Of a DNA stretch of 64,000 nucleotides, positions 23,672 through 32,729 are shown piece by piece. Position numbers and translations under genes: made by a program. Below the pieces are notes generated by a model that was given only the letters and a program-made list of their open reading frames with translations, ran no database searches and was not told where the DNA came from. This stretch comes from SZUA-368 sp028533045. Lineage in GTDB: Bacteria > Spirochaetota > Spirochaetia > DSM-2461. Within the stretch, counting starts at the first letter, position 1; every line of letters begins with the position of its first letter. The stretch spans positions 19,790 to 83,789 of the forward strand of contig JBNAIG010000026.1 in the NCBI GenBank assembly GCA_050031985.1. The letters are read 5' to 3'.

Positions 23672-24568
23672 ATGTCACTTAAACCTTTTAGTATTCTATT
23701 TCCTTCTATCCTCATCATCCTCATTTTGCCCTTTCTCATCCCCCAGCCCAAGGCGATGAGGACCATCGAGAAGAAAATAGATGAGATGCCCCTGCCCGAA
23801 GGTGATGTCTATTACGATATTAGCTACGGAAGAAACGGCTTTCGCCGCCAAAAACTGGATATCTACCTGCCTCTGGCGGAGCGGGAGGAAGCTCCGGTTC
23901 TGGTATACATCCACGGGGGATCCTGGCTTCACGGGGACAAGAGCGCCATTCGCTATACCGATCGTTTCCTGCGTACTTTACGAAGCACCGGCTTCACGGT
24001 GATCTCAATCGATTATACGGCGAGCCTTTACGGCGGTTTGCAGGTTCCCCTGGATAATTGCGTGGATGCCCTTGAGTGGGTTGGTGACCATGGGGAGGAT
24101 TACGGTTATGGGACGGGGAACATTGGCATGTACGGAGTGTCCGCCGGAGCCCACCTCTCCCTTATGGCCGCTGCCACCGCCGTAGAACTCTCATACCCCA
24201 TCCGCTTTATTCTGGAAGAGTGCGGCCCCACCGACCTGGAGGCCATGAAGGGGGGAGACGCCTTTTCTTCATCCTCCTTTTTCAAGCTTTTTACAGAAAA
24301 TTCCCTGGCGAAAATGAGCCCTGTCCATTATGCGGAGGATCTGCCCATGCCCCTTATGATCGTCCATGGTACGGCCGATGAGACGGTGTCCTTGAATCAG
24401 GCTCATTTGATGAGGGATGCCCTGAGGAAAGCCGGGTTTTCACCGATCTACCTGGAAATAGAGGGGGGGAACCATGGTTTTTTTAACTGCGTAGAGAAGT
24501 GGCCCTTCATGGAGAAGGCCGTATTGGATTTTATGGAGAATTCTCTGATAGACGCTTTCCATTCGTAG
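23672..24568 (+). CDS. Alpha/beta-hydrolase esterase/lipase (BD-FAE/HSL type), membrane-anchored or secreted
   Basis: 298 residues. A hydrophobic N-terminal segment (SILFPSILIILILPFLI) acts as anchor or signal. The enzyme core has VYIHGGSWLHGDKSAI (HGG oxyanion, ~88), GMYGVSAGAHLSLMAA (GxSxG, Ser ~158), Asp in HGTADETV (~240) and His in EGGNHGFFN (~272), the complete triad of the carboxylesterase/hormone-sensitive-lipase group. Substrate is probably an acylated sugar or lipid ester. A GGGGGAG Shine-Dalgarno precedes the ATG. A decayed copy of its 3' end lies at 19895-19955. Confidence 0.85.
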   Translation: MSLKPFSILFPSILIILILPFLIPQPKAMRTIEKKIDEMPLPEGDVYYDISYGRNGFRRQKLDIYLPLAEREEAPVLVYIHGGSWLHGDKSAIRYTDRFLRTLRSTGFTVISIDYTASLYGGLQVPLDNCVDALEWVGDHGEDYGYGTGNIGMYGVSAGAHLSLMAAATAVELSYPIRFILEECGPTDLEAMKGGDAFSSSSFFKLFTENSLAKMSPVHYAEDLPMPLMIVHGTADETVSLNQAHLMRDALRKAGFSPIYLEIEGGNHGFFNCVEKWPFMEKAVLDFMENSLIDAFHS

Positions 24569-24610
24569 AGCTCTCCCGCCGTCCCGGTAGAGAACAGGCT
24601 GCCTCATTCT

Positions 24611-25027
24611 TTAATCTTCTATCTTTTGCAAATACCAGGTGTAGGCACCGGAACTGGCCAGACTATCCTCTTCATCCTTTAGCTTAACATCAATGGTAAT
24701 GAGACCGCGTCCGGATTTGTCAAAACTCTCTTTAAAACGAGCCACTGCCTCATCTGATGCTGAATTATGGGCTGTTAATTTAGTCACGGCAGGCTTTTTG
24801 AATTTTAATTTTGTGTCCCTGAGAACGGGTATCACCTTACCTTCAAGCTGGGGAAATAGTTCAATTAGGTAGCTCGCGCTTGATGTTTCGGCCAATGTAT
24901 ATTGGGCGCCGGCACAAATAGTCTCCAGATGGTTATATACCTCTTTCGTGTAGGCCAGTTCCATCTTTCCTGTATCTGATTTTTTAATGCCGACTCTTTT
25001 GACAAAGGGTATCTCCAGTAGATTCAT
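24611..25027 (-). CDS. Hotdog-fold thioesterase-like protein (DUF4442 family)
   Basis: 138 residues with AAGGAG before the ATG. The pattern NHLETICAGAQYTLAETSSA (residues ~32-51) followed by beta strands KVIPVLRDTKLKFKKPA matches DUF4442/YiiD-C hotdog proteins, which are related to acyl-CoA thioesterases. The Asn-His start of that motif resembles the N-H...G-A-x-x-x-L-A-E active-site helix of the group. Substrate unknown. It is convergent with the esterase gene, 42 bases apart. Confidence 0.75.
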   Translation of the reverse strand: MNLLEIPFVKRVGIKKSDTGKMELAYTKEVYNHLETICAGAQYTLAETSSASYLIELFPQLEGKVIPVLRDTKLKFKKPAVTKLTAHNSASDEAVARFKESFDKSGRGLITIDVKLKDEEDSLASSGAYTWYLQKIED

Positions 25028-25190
25028 TCTCTCTCCTTAGTTTCTTTATCTGCTTCCAGGGTAATTATTCGGATGATTAGTCTAAACCCATGTGAATTAT
25101 TTGTAAATGTAGGGTCGACACATTACTCATGACAAAAGAGCTGCTCCCCAAGCTTAAAAGAGCCACTCTTTTAACGTAAAAATCGGGCCT

Positions 25191-25221
25191 AAAAAATCCC
25201 TCCGGGCAAGCCCGAAGGGAT
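25191..25221 (-). terminator. Terminator of the 58-residue gene
   Basis: Minus strand ATCCCTTCGGGC...GCCCGGAGGGAT hairpin (one mismatch) followed by six T residues, 19 bases after the stop of the small gene. Confidence 0.85.
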
Positions 25222-25239
25222 GAGTCTGAACTCGTCACT

Positions 25240-25416
25240 CTAAGCGATTGTCAAAAGATTATCGTAGGTACCTTGATTCGCCCTGGCCCCTTCCCGAGTC
25301 AGGTAGACCTGGGTCTCCCGGTTGTCCTCGGTAAAGTTGGCTCCCTTTAGTCCTATGAGCGCCCCTGCCTCCAAATCATCGCGCAGCTCCTGGCTTTCAT
25401 AATCAATAACTTTCAT
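25240..25416 (-). CDS. 58-residue protein of unknown function with a duplicated leader
   Basis: A short frame with a full expression setting: AAGGAG eight bases before the ATG, a hairpin (GGGGC-ACC-GCCCC) right before that SD, and its own terminator downstream. The protein opens MKVIDYESQELRDDLEAGAL, then IGLKGANFTEDNRETQVYLT and ends in TYDNLLTIA; it is polar, acidic, without Cys or signal peptide. No family recognised. The 167 bases covering its first six codons and upstream region are repeated at 39415-39581 with four differences. It could be a small regulator, a bacteriocin-like or RiPP-type precursor, or an antitoxin-like protein; nothing in the neighbourhood decides. Confidence 0.7.
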   Translation of the reverse strand: MKVIDYESQELRDDLEAGALIGLKGANFTEDNRETQVYLTREGARANQGTYDNLLTIA

Positions 25417-25565
25417 TTTCTTTGCTCCTTGGGGCGGTGCCCCGGTTTGTTTTTTTCGTAAGGTTGGCCAGCCTACATACTATACCTACGAGCAAAAACG
25501 CGAATTCCGACAAGAATTCTCAAAAAAAGTTAAAAAAGTTTTGAAAATGAGGGGAATCGGCGGGA
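25399..25565 (-). repeat. Duplicated 167-bp leader, copy 1
   Basis: Same length as 39415-39581 with four mismatches and no gaps (about 97.6 percent identical). It contains two GAATTC hexamers six bases apart, a TATAGT -10 candidate, the hairpin next to the SD, and the first codons of the 58-residue gene. Confidence 0.9.
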
Positions 25566-25655
25566 ATTCTCTATTCGGAAGAATAATTTTCCTAAATAAC
25601 TGGGACAGTTCCGTGATTTCTGTTAACCTCTATGCTTATAGAAGTAGGAAGAACC

Positions 25656-27041
25656 ATGAAAAACAAAAAAGACCTGGATCTGCTCAATGGGCCGATTACT
25701 CCGCTGATTCTCAAACTAACCGCTCCCATGATGATCTCCACATTGATTCGGAATTCTTATTTCTTTGTCGATATGGCATTCGCCTCTTTTCTCGGCGGTG
25801 TTCAGATTGCGTCGGTGGCTTTCGTTACGCCCATGTTTAATACTCTTAACGCTTTGGGAATGGGCATAACCAACGGGGGAGTAGGGGTTATTGCCAAGGC
25901 TATTGGTGAGGAAAACTATGAAAAGGCTTCGGAGTATGCCATTCAACTACGGTACATCATTCTTATTTTGGCCGGGGTGATTTCTGTTCTGGGGGCGGTA
26001 TTTTCAACTTCTATAATAGAAATTATGGGAATTGAAGGGGAGCTTCTTACCGAGTCGATCACCTATTCGAAAATTGTTTTTTTTACGATACCCTTTTCCC
26101 TGATAAGCAGTATCTATGCGACTCTCTTTCAGTCCCAGGGAAAGATGAATATTCAGACGATTATGACAGCCATTACCTTTACGGGAAATACGGCTCTAAA
26201 CGCTCTCTTTGTTCTCGTTTTTAAGAGGGGTATCGAAGGGTTGGCCTATGCCTCTTTGATTACTCAAGTTGTTCAGACCCTCATTGTCTACGGGATGTAC
26301 TACCGCGAAAAGCATCAATTCAGCTTACCCGCCCGTATTTTTGCTTCAAAAATGAAACTTCCCATTATAAAGGACTTGCTTAAGATGGGGCTGCCTCTCT
26401 CCTTCTCACAGAGTTCTTCCAGTTTCGGCTTTATGCTCTGCAATATCTTTGTGGCTCGATACGGCTATGAAGTGGTGGCTGCCTATGCCATTGGAAATCG
26501 GATAAACACATTCTTTTACGGTCCGGCCATGGGATTCGGCAGAGGGACCGTTCCTCTTGTCGCGCAAAATCTGGGCAACAGGAATCTGGCTCGTATTAAG
26601 GAAATCGCCAATAAAAACATGCTCTATTCTTTCATCTTTGGTATTGTGGGAGCTTTTGGGCTGATGCTGATTATGCCTCCTCTGAACCGCTTTTTATCCA
26701 AGGATAACCTGGTTATTATGGAGCATGTAAGAAACTACACCCGCCTCATGAGTTGGGCCATGATTCCCTGGAGTCTATTCCAGTGTATGAGCGGTATTTT
26801 TAATGGACTACAGAAGACGGCATTAACCATGTCCATTACCATGGTTCGTCTCTGGGTTTTAAGGATTCCCGGCATTGCCCTCTTTTATTACGTGCTCCCC
26901 TCATTTGCTGAGTACGGAGTCTGGTATACCATGTTCTTTTCCAATGTTTTTACCGCCGTCTTTGCTTTGGCTTGCTTTTTTATCTACATCCCCCGGCATA
27001 TCTATCCCAACATTGAGGCAGATTCGATTCCCTCAAGCTGA
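25656..27041 (+). CDS. MATE-family multidrug/metabolite exporter
   Basis: 461 residues from the ATG at 25656 (AGGAAG four to nine bases upstream); an ATG at 25632 has no SD. About 12 membrane helices in two homologous halves. N-terminal signature GPITPLILKLTAPMMISTLI and IASVAFVTPMFNTLNALGMG with the GxGG-type loop (GITNGGVGVIAKAIGE), typical of the MATE/NorM and DinF-like group that uses a Na+ or H+ gradient to expel organic cations. It resembles the MATE protein encoded at 33681-35096 closely along its N-terminus, so the two are paralogues. The 3' end overlaps the convergent deaminase by 40 bases. Confidence 0.9.
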   Translation: MKNKKDLDLLNGPITPLILKLTAPMMISTLIRNSYFFVDMAFASFLGGVQIASVAFVTPMFNTLNALGMGITNGGVGVIAKAIGEENYEKASEYAIQLRYIILILAGVISVLGAVFSTSIIEIMGIEGELLTESITYSKIVFFTIPFSLISSIYATLFQSQGKMNIQTIMTAITFTGNTALNALFVLVFKRGIEGLAYASLITQVVQTLIVYGMYYREKHQFSLPARIFASKMKLPIIKDLLKMGLPLSFSQSSSSFGFMLCNIFVARYGYEVVAAYAIGNRINTFFYGPAMGFGRGTVPLVAQNLGNRNLARIKEIANKNMLYSFIFGIVGAFGLMLIMPPLNRFLSKDNLVIMEHVRNYTRLMSWAMIPWSLFQCMSGIFNGLQKTALTMSITMVRLWVLRIPGIALFYYVLPSFAEYGVWYTMFFSNVFTAVFALACFFIYIPRHIYPNIEADSIPSS

Positions 27042-28027
27042 GTGTCTATCTCATTGTAATACTGTTGTTTCTTTTCTATGGATAGAAAGGAAGCTTCGAA
27101 AGAGTTCTTTGCCAATTGGGCAATTTCCTCCTTTGATAGGTCCAGGGCCTTCCAGATCTCTATAAAATTCCTGTTTATATATCCGCCGAAATAGGCCGGG
27201 TCATCGGAATTGACCGTTACGCAAAGTCCTTTGTTGAGTAATTTTTTTATGACATGCTCTTTCATATCGGAGAAAACGCATAGCTTAATATTAGAGAGAG
27301 GACAAACGGTAAGGGGGATTCGGCTGCGCCTTAAATACTCCAGTAATAGTTCATCGTCTATACTTCTTACCCCATGGTCAACTCTGCGAATATGGAGTTC
27401 TTTTATGGAATCCCATATGTATTGAGCCGGCCCTTCTTCTCCTGCATGGTTGACCGTAATGAATCCTTCGGAGAGGGCCATGTCACACACTTTTTTAAAC
27501 TTTTGGGGAGGATTACCCAGTTCTGTGGAATCCCATCCTACTCCAAAAATCCACTCTTTGTAGGGGAGGGCTTCTTTAAGAGTCTCTATGGCTTCTTCCT
27601 CACTTAGATGTTTTAAAAAACACATGATCAGACGGGATGTTAAACCGTAGTTTCCCCGGGCTTCCTCGAGGGCCCTATGAATTCCCTCTACCACTTTTTT
27701 GAAAGGAATGCCCCGTTGTGTGTGTGTCTGGGGATCAAAAAATATTTCTACATGTTTAACATTATCCTGGTGTGCTTTTTCCAGGTACTCCTTAGTGAGT
27801 TCATAAAAATCCTCTTCTTCTATAAGCACAGCGGCACCCTTGTAGTATATATCAAGAAAAGACTGGAGATCGGAGAAATTATAATCTTCTCTAATCTGTT
27901 CTACCGTTGTATAGGGGAGTTCAATTCCATTACGCTTTGCCAGTCTGAACATAGTTTCCGGCTCAAGTGTTCCTTCAATATGCAAATGAAGTTCCGTTTT
28001 GGGAAGCTGATTTATGAAATCTATCAT
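27002..28027 (-). CDS. Adenine/adenosine deaminase family amidohydrolase
   Basis: 341 residues; the ATG at 28027 has AGGAG eight bases upstream, better than the ATG at 28042. TIM-barrel deaminase metal site: HLHIEGTLEPE at residues ~13-23 (two His), NHAGEEG near 192 with the catalytic Glu, RVDHGVRS near 216, and NSDDPAYFGGYI near 277. The EGTLEPE and SDDPAYFGGY forms are characteristic of the adenine deaminase (Aah1-like) branch rather than of classical adenosine deaminase, so adenine to hypoxanthine is the likelier reaction. It would serve purine salvage, in keeping with the 5'-nucleotidase encoded next door. Confidence 0.88.
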   Translation of the reverse strand: MIDFINQLPKTELHLHIEGTLEPETMFRLAKRNGIELPYTTVEQIREDYNFSDLQSFLDIYYKGAAVLIEEEDFYELTKEYLEKAHQDNVKHVEIFFDPQTHTQRGIPFKKVVEGIHRALEEARGNYGLTSRLIMCFLKHLSEEEAIETLKEALPYKEWIFGVGWDSTELGNPPQKFKKVCDMALSEGFITVNHAGEEGPAQYIWDSIKELHIRRVDHGVRSIDDELLLEYLRRSRIPLTVCPLSNIKLCVFSDMKEHVIKKLLNKGLCVTVNSDDPAYFGGYINRNFIEIWKALDLSKEEIAQLAKNSFEASFLSIEKKQQYYNEIDTQLEGIESASMLG

Positions 28028-28249
28028 CTGAAAACTCCTCATATATTATGGGGCTTAGTGTTCTTAAGTTCCCATGTCGTCTTATAGTAGTATAGGACAG
28101 CTCGATATAATTGAAAATGTTTTTTCTTATATCACCTCTTATTTTATATTTGTCTACAGGACTAACCAAAAATACATAAAGACTCCCTTGCAAATCCTTT
28201 GACATTTCCCTTTCATTAATACTATGAATTTAGATAAGAGGAGTCATAA

Positions 28250-30040
28250 ATGAAAAGACCTATTGTAAGCATAGTTGCTGCGTTGCTGTCCGCCCTATTT
28301 ATTAGCGGTTGTCAGAGTTTCCGAAAAGAACCGCCCCAGGATTTCGTCCTTAAAGTCATCGAAACCACCGATGTACACGGTTCTCTCGTTCCCTACGACT
28401 TCATAAAGGACAAAGAGACCGATACCAGCCTCGCCCAGGTATACAGCCTCGTAAAAGAGGAAAGAGCCAAGGAGAACCAGGAAGTACTTCTTCTGGACAA
28501 TGGCGATATCCTCCAGGGCCAGCCCATTGTCTACTATTCCAACTTCGAAGCGGTGGACAAACCCCATATCGCTGCAGAAATGATGAATTATATGGATTAT
28601 GACGCCGGTTCCGTGGGAAATCACGATATAGAAGCGGGACACGCCGTTTATGATAAGCTTGTGGATGAGTTCGACTTCCCCTGGCTGGCAGCCAATGTGG
28701 TTGTGGCAGGTTCGGACAAACCCTACTTCCAGCCCTACGAAGTTTTCGAAATGAACGGCGCCAAGATCGTCGTACTGGGGATGTGTACCCCCGGCGTCCC
28801 CACCTGGCTTCCGGAAAACCTTTGGGAAGGTATGGAATTCAAGGGAATGGTAGAGACCGCCCAGACCTGGGTTCCCCTTATCGAAGAGAAGGAAGAGCCC
28901 GACGTGCTTATCGGTCTTTTTCACGCAGGAACCGACTTTACCTACAGCGGCTACGGCGAAACGGACAGTCTGAACCCGAACGCTTCCCTTCTGGTGGCCG
29001 AACAGGTTCCCGGATTCGACCTGGTTCTTACCGGTCATGACCATCAGACCCATAACGATGTGGTCCAGGACAGCGAAGGGAACGACGTTCTGGTTCTGGG
29101 CGGACTGAATGCGGCCCGGGCCATCGCTTCGGCCACCTTCATCATGGATTATCAGGAAGAAACCGACGAATGGGACATCACAGTCTCCGGCGACATTACC
29201 GACGGTAATGAACTCCCCGTTGACAGCGAATTCTCCGAAGTATTTGCTGATTTGACCCAGGAGGTTAAGGATTACGTGGGCAAACCCATCGGAACCTTCA
29301 CCAGGACCATCGCTTCTCCGGAAGCCATGTTCCAGGACGCTCCCTTTGTGGACCTGATTCATGTGATCCAGCTTGAATTGACCGGTGCGGATGTTTCCTT
29401 CGCCGCCCCCCTTTCCTCCAATGCAGAGATCAGCGAAGGAGAAGTTTACGTACGCGACATGTTCCAGCTTTACAAGTACGAGAACCTGCTTTACACCATG
29501 GAACTGACCGGAAAGGAGATTAAGGACTTTATGGAGTACTCCTACGGCGGTTGGTTCAATACCATGGCCGGGCCCGATGACCACCTCATCGCCTTTAAAA
29601 AAGACGAAAACGGTGAGATGATCTGGAACGAAAGATACAGCTCCTACGATACGGTGACCCGTTACTACAACTACGATTCCGCCGCCGGCATTGACTACGT
29701 TGTGGACGTGTCCAAAGAACCGGGCGACCGCATTACCATCAATGGCTTTAGCGACGGCAGAACCTTTGACGAGAGCGCCCTCTACAAAGTGGCTATAAAC
29801 TCCTACCGGGCTTCCGGCGGGGGCGGACACCTGACTAAGGGGGCCGGTCTGGATAAAGCGGCCATTGCTGCCAAGACCATCGACTCCACCGATATCGATC
29901 TGCGTTACTACCTGATGAAGTGGATTGAAAACGCCGGAACCGTTACCCCCGAAGCGCTGGGCAACTGGAGCGTTGAACCCGCAGCATGGTGGGAAAAGGG
30001 TAAGGAGATGGATTACCAGATTATCTACGGATCAAAATAG
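28250..30040 (+). CDS. 5'-nucleotidase / 2',3'-cyclic phosphodiesterase lipoprotein
   Basis: 596 residues. Lipobox LFISGC (Cys 21) follows the signal peptide. The metallophosphoesterase domain has TTDVHGSL (~39), LLLDNGDILQGQP (~85), GSVGNHDIEAG (~122), GLFHAGTD (~224) and LTGHDHQTH (~262), the dinuclear metal ligands of the UshA/CpdB/YfkN group; the C-terminal 5_nucleotid_C domain holds the base-binding region with NSYRASGGGGH. It dephosphorylates nucleotides outside the membrane so nucleosides can be taken up. SD GAGGAG precedes the ATG. Adjacent and divergent to the purine deaminase. Confidence 0.92.
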   Translation: MKRPIVSIVAALLSALFISGCQSFRKEPPQDFVLKVIETTDVHGSLVPYDFIKDKETDTSLAQVYSLVKEERAKENQEVLLLDNGDILQGQPIVYYSNFEAVDKPHIAAEMMNYMDYDAGSVGNHDIEAGHAVYDKLVDEFDFPWLAANVVVAGSDKPYFQPYEVFEMNGAKIVVLGMCTPGVPTWLPENLWEGMEFKGMVETAQTWVPLIEEKEEPDVLIGLFHAGTDFTYSGYGETDSLNPNASLLVAEQVPGFDLVLTGHDHQTHNDVVQDSEGNDVLVLGGLNAARAIASATFIMDYQEETDEWDITVSGDITDGNELPVDSEFSEVFADLTQEVKDYVGKPIGTFTRTIASPEAMFQDAPFVDLIHVIQLELTGADVSFAAPLSSNAEISEGEVYVRDMFQLYKYENLLYTMELTGKEIKDFMEYSYGGWFNTMAGPDDHLIAFKKDENGEMIWNERYSSYDTVTRYYNYDSAAGIDYVVDVSKEPGDRITINGFSDGRTFDESALYKVAINSYRASGGGGHLTKGAGLDKAAIAAKTIDSTDIDLRYYLMKWIENAGTVTPEALGNWSVEPAAWWEKGKEMDYQIIYGSK

Positions 30041-30055
30041 TAAATCCTCTCATGT

Positions 30056-30093
30056 TGGGGGGCTGCCATTCATATTCAATATGTCAGCCCCCA
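30056..30093. terminator. Hairpin between convergent genes
   Basis: TGGGGG-GCTG pairs with CAGCCCCCA around an 18-base loop, with one bulged G. No T run follows on either strand, so termination is uncertain. Confidence 0.4.
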
Positions 30094-30103
30094 CAGCCTA
30101 TCC

Positions 30104-31468
30104 CTATTTGGGGACATACTCGTAAAGAGCGACATTATCAATAAAGACATTTCCTTCGAGTTTTCCCAGCCTGAATCTGAGCCTTCCCGTCTGGGTTGTT
30201 GCTTCATACATGGAAAAGTCGTAGTAAAACTCCTTTGCATCCTTTGTGATGGTAAAGGTTTCCTTGTTGGAATAGGAGAGTTTTGTGTTCAGGTCATCTA
30301 TCACATTACTCTCAATAGTTCTCTCTTCCCCTTCGGCCCGGGCCGTAAAAACTACGCGGTATCTTTTCCCCTGTTCAAGCTGAATTTCTCCCTGTTTAAG
30401 CTGGACATCCCAGGCGTTGGCTCCGGGGTTAAGGATATTCATATAGGCTTCTCCGTCTACTATGCTTAATTCGGAATCGGCCGATTCGGCATTATAGACA
30501 GACCAGGGGGAGCTATCACTGCCGGCAAAATCTCCATTCACAAGAATATTTGTGGTCCCCAGAACCAGTTCTTCCACCGGGGGAGGAGTCAATACTTCCT
30601 TTGGCTCGGGCATTTCGCCGCCTGTTTTGTACATAAAGTACTCATAGGGAGTCATGAACGTATGTCCCTGGGCTACGAGATAGGCACAGATTTGCTTGAA
30701 GGCTTCAAGTCCCTCTTCGTTGAAGTAACCCGGGTGGGCCTGGAGGACCATATAATCCATGGTTTTGTCATAGCTTTCGTAGTTGGCCAGAAAGTAGTCG
30801 TAGTCGGCTTTTCCGGTGCCCCCGTTCTCTATGTTCAGTCTTCCTGCATCGGTGGTTATGGAGAGGCCAATCTGCTTTGTGAGAGGGGTCCGGGGGAAGA
30901 ATACCACTTTCATTTCGGGAAACTGATTGATAACTTCTGTAAAAGTTTCGTCATTCTGGTTGTAGGGAGAACCAAAGGTATGCATGGTAATACCAAGGAC
31001 CTCTTTAACAATTTCCTGGTTTTTCTGAAAGTCCCTTAACTGTCTTTCGTAATTGCTGTTTGTGGTAAGGTCGGCATATTCGGTCCGCTCATCCTTATCG
31101 CGGCCTTTATATTCGTACCAGGACCTGTCAGAGGCTTTGCTGTGGTCCCATCCGTGATGCCATATCTCAATATTTCCCGTGCTGTCCCAGTATTTTGAAG
31201 AGACAACAAACAGGTCATCTTCTGTTTTCCCTTCCAGGTATTTACCATTAATCCCAAAGGAGGCCTTAAGGTTATTTTCCAGGATATAATTGGCAACCGG
31301 GGTGAATTTATCTACCGAATTATCCCTTAAATCATCGAGTTTTAAGATGACTATGGGACCCTGGACAATCAATGGCTCCTCCGCTGTGTTGGCTTTGCCT
31401 TCACTCAGACAACTTGTCATTATAACGACTATGGATAAGAGGACAAGACAAATAGATATTTTTTTCAT
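30104..31468 (-). CDS. Polysaccharide deacetylase-like lipoprotein with carbohydrate-binding domain
   Basis: 454 residues. Signal and lipobox IVVIMTSC (Cys ~20). A NodB-like catalytic domain (~37-290) shows LKLDDLRD for the metal Asp, WHHGWDHS for the His pair, TFGSPYN, and QAHPGYF late in the domain, as in YadE/DUF2334-type deacetylases. A linker with PPPVEE leads to a C-terminal beta-sandwich (~305-454), with NILVNGDF and GNVFIDNVALYEY, a typical CBM4/9- or F5/8-like carbohydrate-binding module. It probably removes acetyl groups from an extracellular glycan. Divergent from an AraR-like regulator, with a perfect palindrome between them, so induction by a sugar is plausible. Confidence 0.82.
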   Translation of the reverse strand: MKKISICLVLLSIVVIMTSCLSEGKANTAEEPLIVQGPIVILKLDDLRDNSVDKFTPVANYILENNLKASFGINGKYLEGKTEDDLFVVSSKYWDSTGNIEIWHHGWDHSKASDRSWYEYKGRDKDERTEYADLTTNSNYERQLRDFQKNQEIVKEVLGITMHTFGSPYNQNDETFTEVINQFPEMKVVFFPRTPLTKQIGLSITTDAGRLNIENGGTGKADYDYFLANYESYDKTMDYMVLQAHPGYFNEEGLEAFKQICAYLVAQGHTFMTPYEYFMYKTGGEMPEPKEVLTPPPVEELVLGTTNILVNGDFAGSDSSPWSVYNAESADSELSIVDGEAYMNILNPGANAWDVQLKQGEIQLEQGKRYRVVFTARAEGEERTIESNVIDDLNTKLSYSNKETFTITKDAKEFYYDFSMYEATTQTGRLRFRLGKLEGNVFIDNVALYEYVPK

Positions 31469-31489
31469 TTACAACTCCTTAAAAAGTAA

Positions 31490-31503
31490 CTTATCCGGAT
31501 AAG
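31490..31503. promoter_or_regulatory. Palindromic operator CTTATCCGGATAAG
   Basis: Perfect 14-bp palindrome 22 bases before the deacetylase ATG and 109 bases before the regulator ATG. The most likely ligand is the divergently encoded GntR/LacI-type regulator. Confidence 0.65.
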
Positions 31504-31611
31504 GAGATTGTACACTCCATTCTGTATCTGTCAAGAAAAACTTTTTTTCTCTTAAAATTGATAAACCTCTATAATCTTGCTATTGAGACGGGAAAATGGT
31601 AGATTTTTCCC

Positions 31612-32670
31612 ATGGCCCCTCCTAAAAAAGATGAAGAACCACGTTACATTTGGCTAAAGAAAGAACTTACCAAAATCATTATTGAAGAAAAATTGGTTGC
31701 CCATGATATCTTCCTTTCCCAGCCAAATATCATTAAGACTTTCAAGGTTACCATTACCACGGCCAGAAAAGCCCTTGATGATATGGAGAAGGAAGGGCTT
31801 ATATACCGGATCCACGGAAAAGGGACCTATGTGGCCCCGAAGAGCCAGACCCATTCCATACTCATTGTCTCGAATTACAACGCCCAGATAAGGGAGCGCC
31901 ACTTTGCTTATATGCGGTTTATGGCGGGTATTATGGATTATCTTGATGAAGAGGATCACCACTATTATCCCTGTTCCATTAACTCGGAGAAGTTCCTGGA
32001 AAAATTGGAACACTTGGAGCTTTATTACAGGGATATAAAGGGTGTTATTTTCTTCAGGGATATGAAGGGGTATTCTCAAGGAAAGAAAATACTGGAAGAG
32101 AAGGGAATCCCCTTCTATTTTTATGGTTCCGATACCTATTGTGACGAGGTTGATTCTCCTTCTATTATGCATGAGGAGAAGCAGGTCGTTTTAACGGGAA
32201 TCGAGAAAATCCTGGAAAAAAAATACCAGGCCATGGGGATTTATTTCAATGACAATAACCCGGTAAGAAAAAAGCGATACGATGATTTTCTTGCTATTCT
32301 CCAGGAAAAATCTTTGCCACTTTTAAAAGAAAATCTTCTCTCCCAAAAGGATTTTCCCCGTGATGAGTTAATTAAAAAGCTTTCCGGGATTAAAGAAAGA
32401 ACCGCTTTCTTTTGTGTCGATGACTGGCTGGGGACAGAACTTGTTAATTGTGCTGTTCTGGCCGGGAAGAAGGTTCCCGAAGAGATTGGGATTATCGGGG
32501 TGAACGATTTTCCTTTTTGTTCTTTGCTGATAACCCCTCTCTCCAGTATAAGTATTCCCCTTTTTGAGGATGCCCGTATCTGTTTTGAGAATATGATTCG
32601 TATGATAGAAGGAGAAAAGGAACTGGAAGGGAAAAATGAAATAAAAGTTGTGGAGAGGGCGAGTCTTTAG
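31612..32670 (+). CDS. AraR-like transcriptional regulator (GntR winged helix plus LacI-type sugar-binding domain)
   Basis: 352 residues. Residues ~10-78 form a GntR winged helix-turn-helix (WLKKELTKIIIEE, TITTARKALDDMEKEGLIYR, HGKGTYV). Residues ~83-350 are a periplasmic-binding-protein-like effector domain of the LacI type (SILIVSNYN, AGIMDYL, KGVIFFRDMKG, FFCVDDWLGTELVNCAVLAG, IGIIGVNDFPF). This domain order is that of Bacillus AraR. It should repress the divergent deacetylase gene until a sugar binds. A TATAAT at 31570-31575 gives a likely promoter; no SD precedes the ATG. Confidence 0.88.
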   Translation: MAPPKKDEEPRYIWLKKELTKIIIEEKLVAHDIFLSQPNIIKTFKVTITTARKALDDMEKEGLIYRIHGKGTYVAPKSQTHSILIVSNYNAQIRERHFAYMRFMAGIMDYLDEEDHHYYPCSINSEKFLEKLEHLELYYRDIKGVIFFRDMKGYSQGKKILEEKGIPFYFYGSDTYCDEVDSPSIMHEEKQVVLTGIEKILEKKYQAMGIYFNDNNPVRKKRYDDFLAILQEKSLPLLKENLLSQKDFPRDELIKKLSGIKERTAFFCVDDWLGTELVNCAVLAGKKVPEEIGIIGVNDFPFCSLLITPLSSISIPLFEDARICFENMIRMIEGEKELEGKNEIKVVERASL

Positions 32671-32729
32671 GACTCTCATCCGCAAGGGACGGACAGGGCA
32701 CGTATAACTCTGCCCGGCCCGGGATAGAT

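Noticed and set aside
28295..29830. A 511-residue minus-strand frame opposite the 5'-nucleotidase gene
   Set aside because: It is the antisense shadow of a clearly recognised gene; its Gly/Val/His-rich composition is typical of antisense of GC-biased codons.
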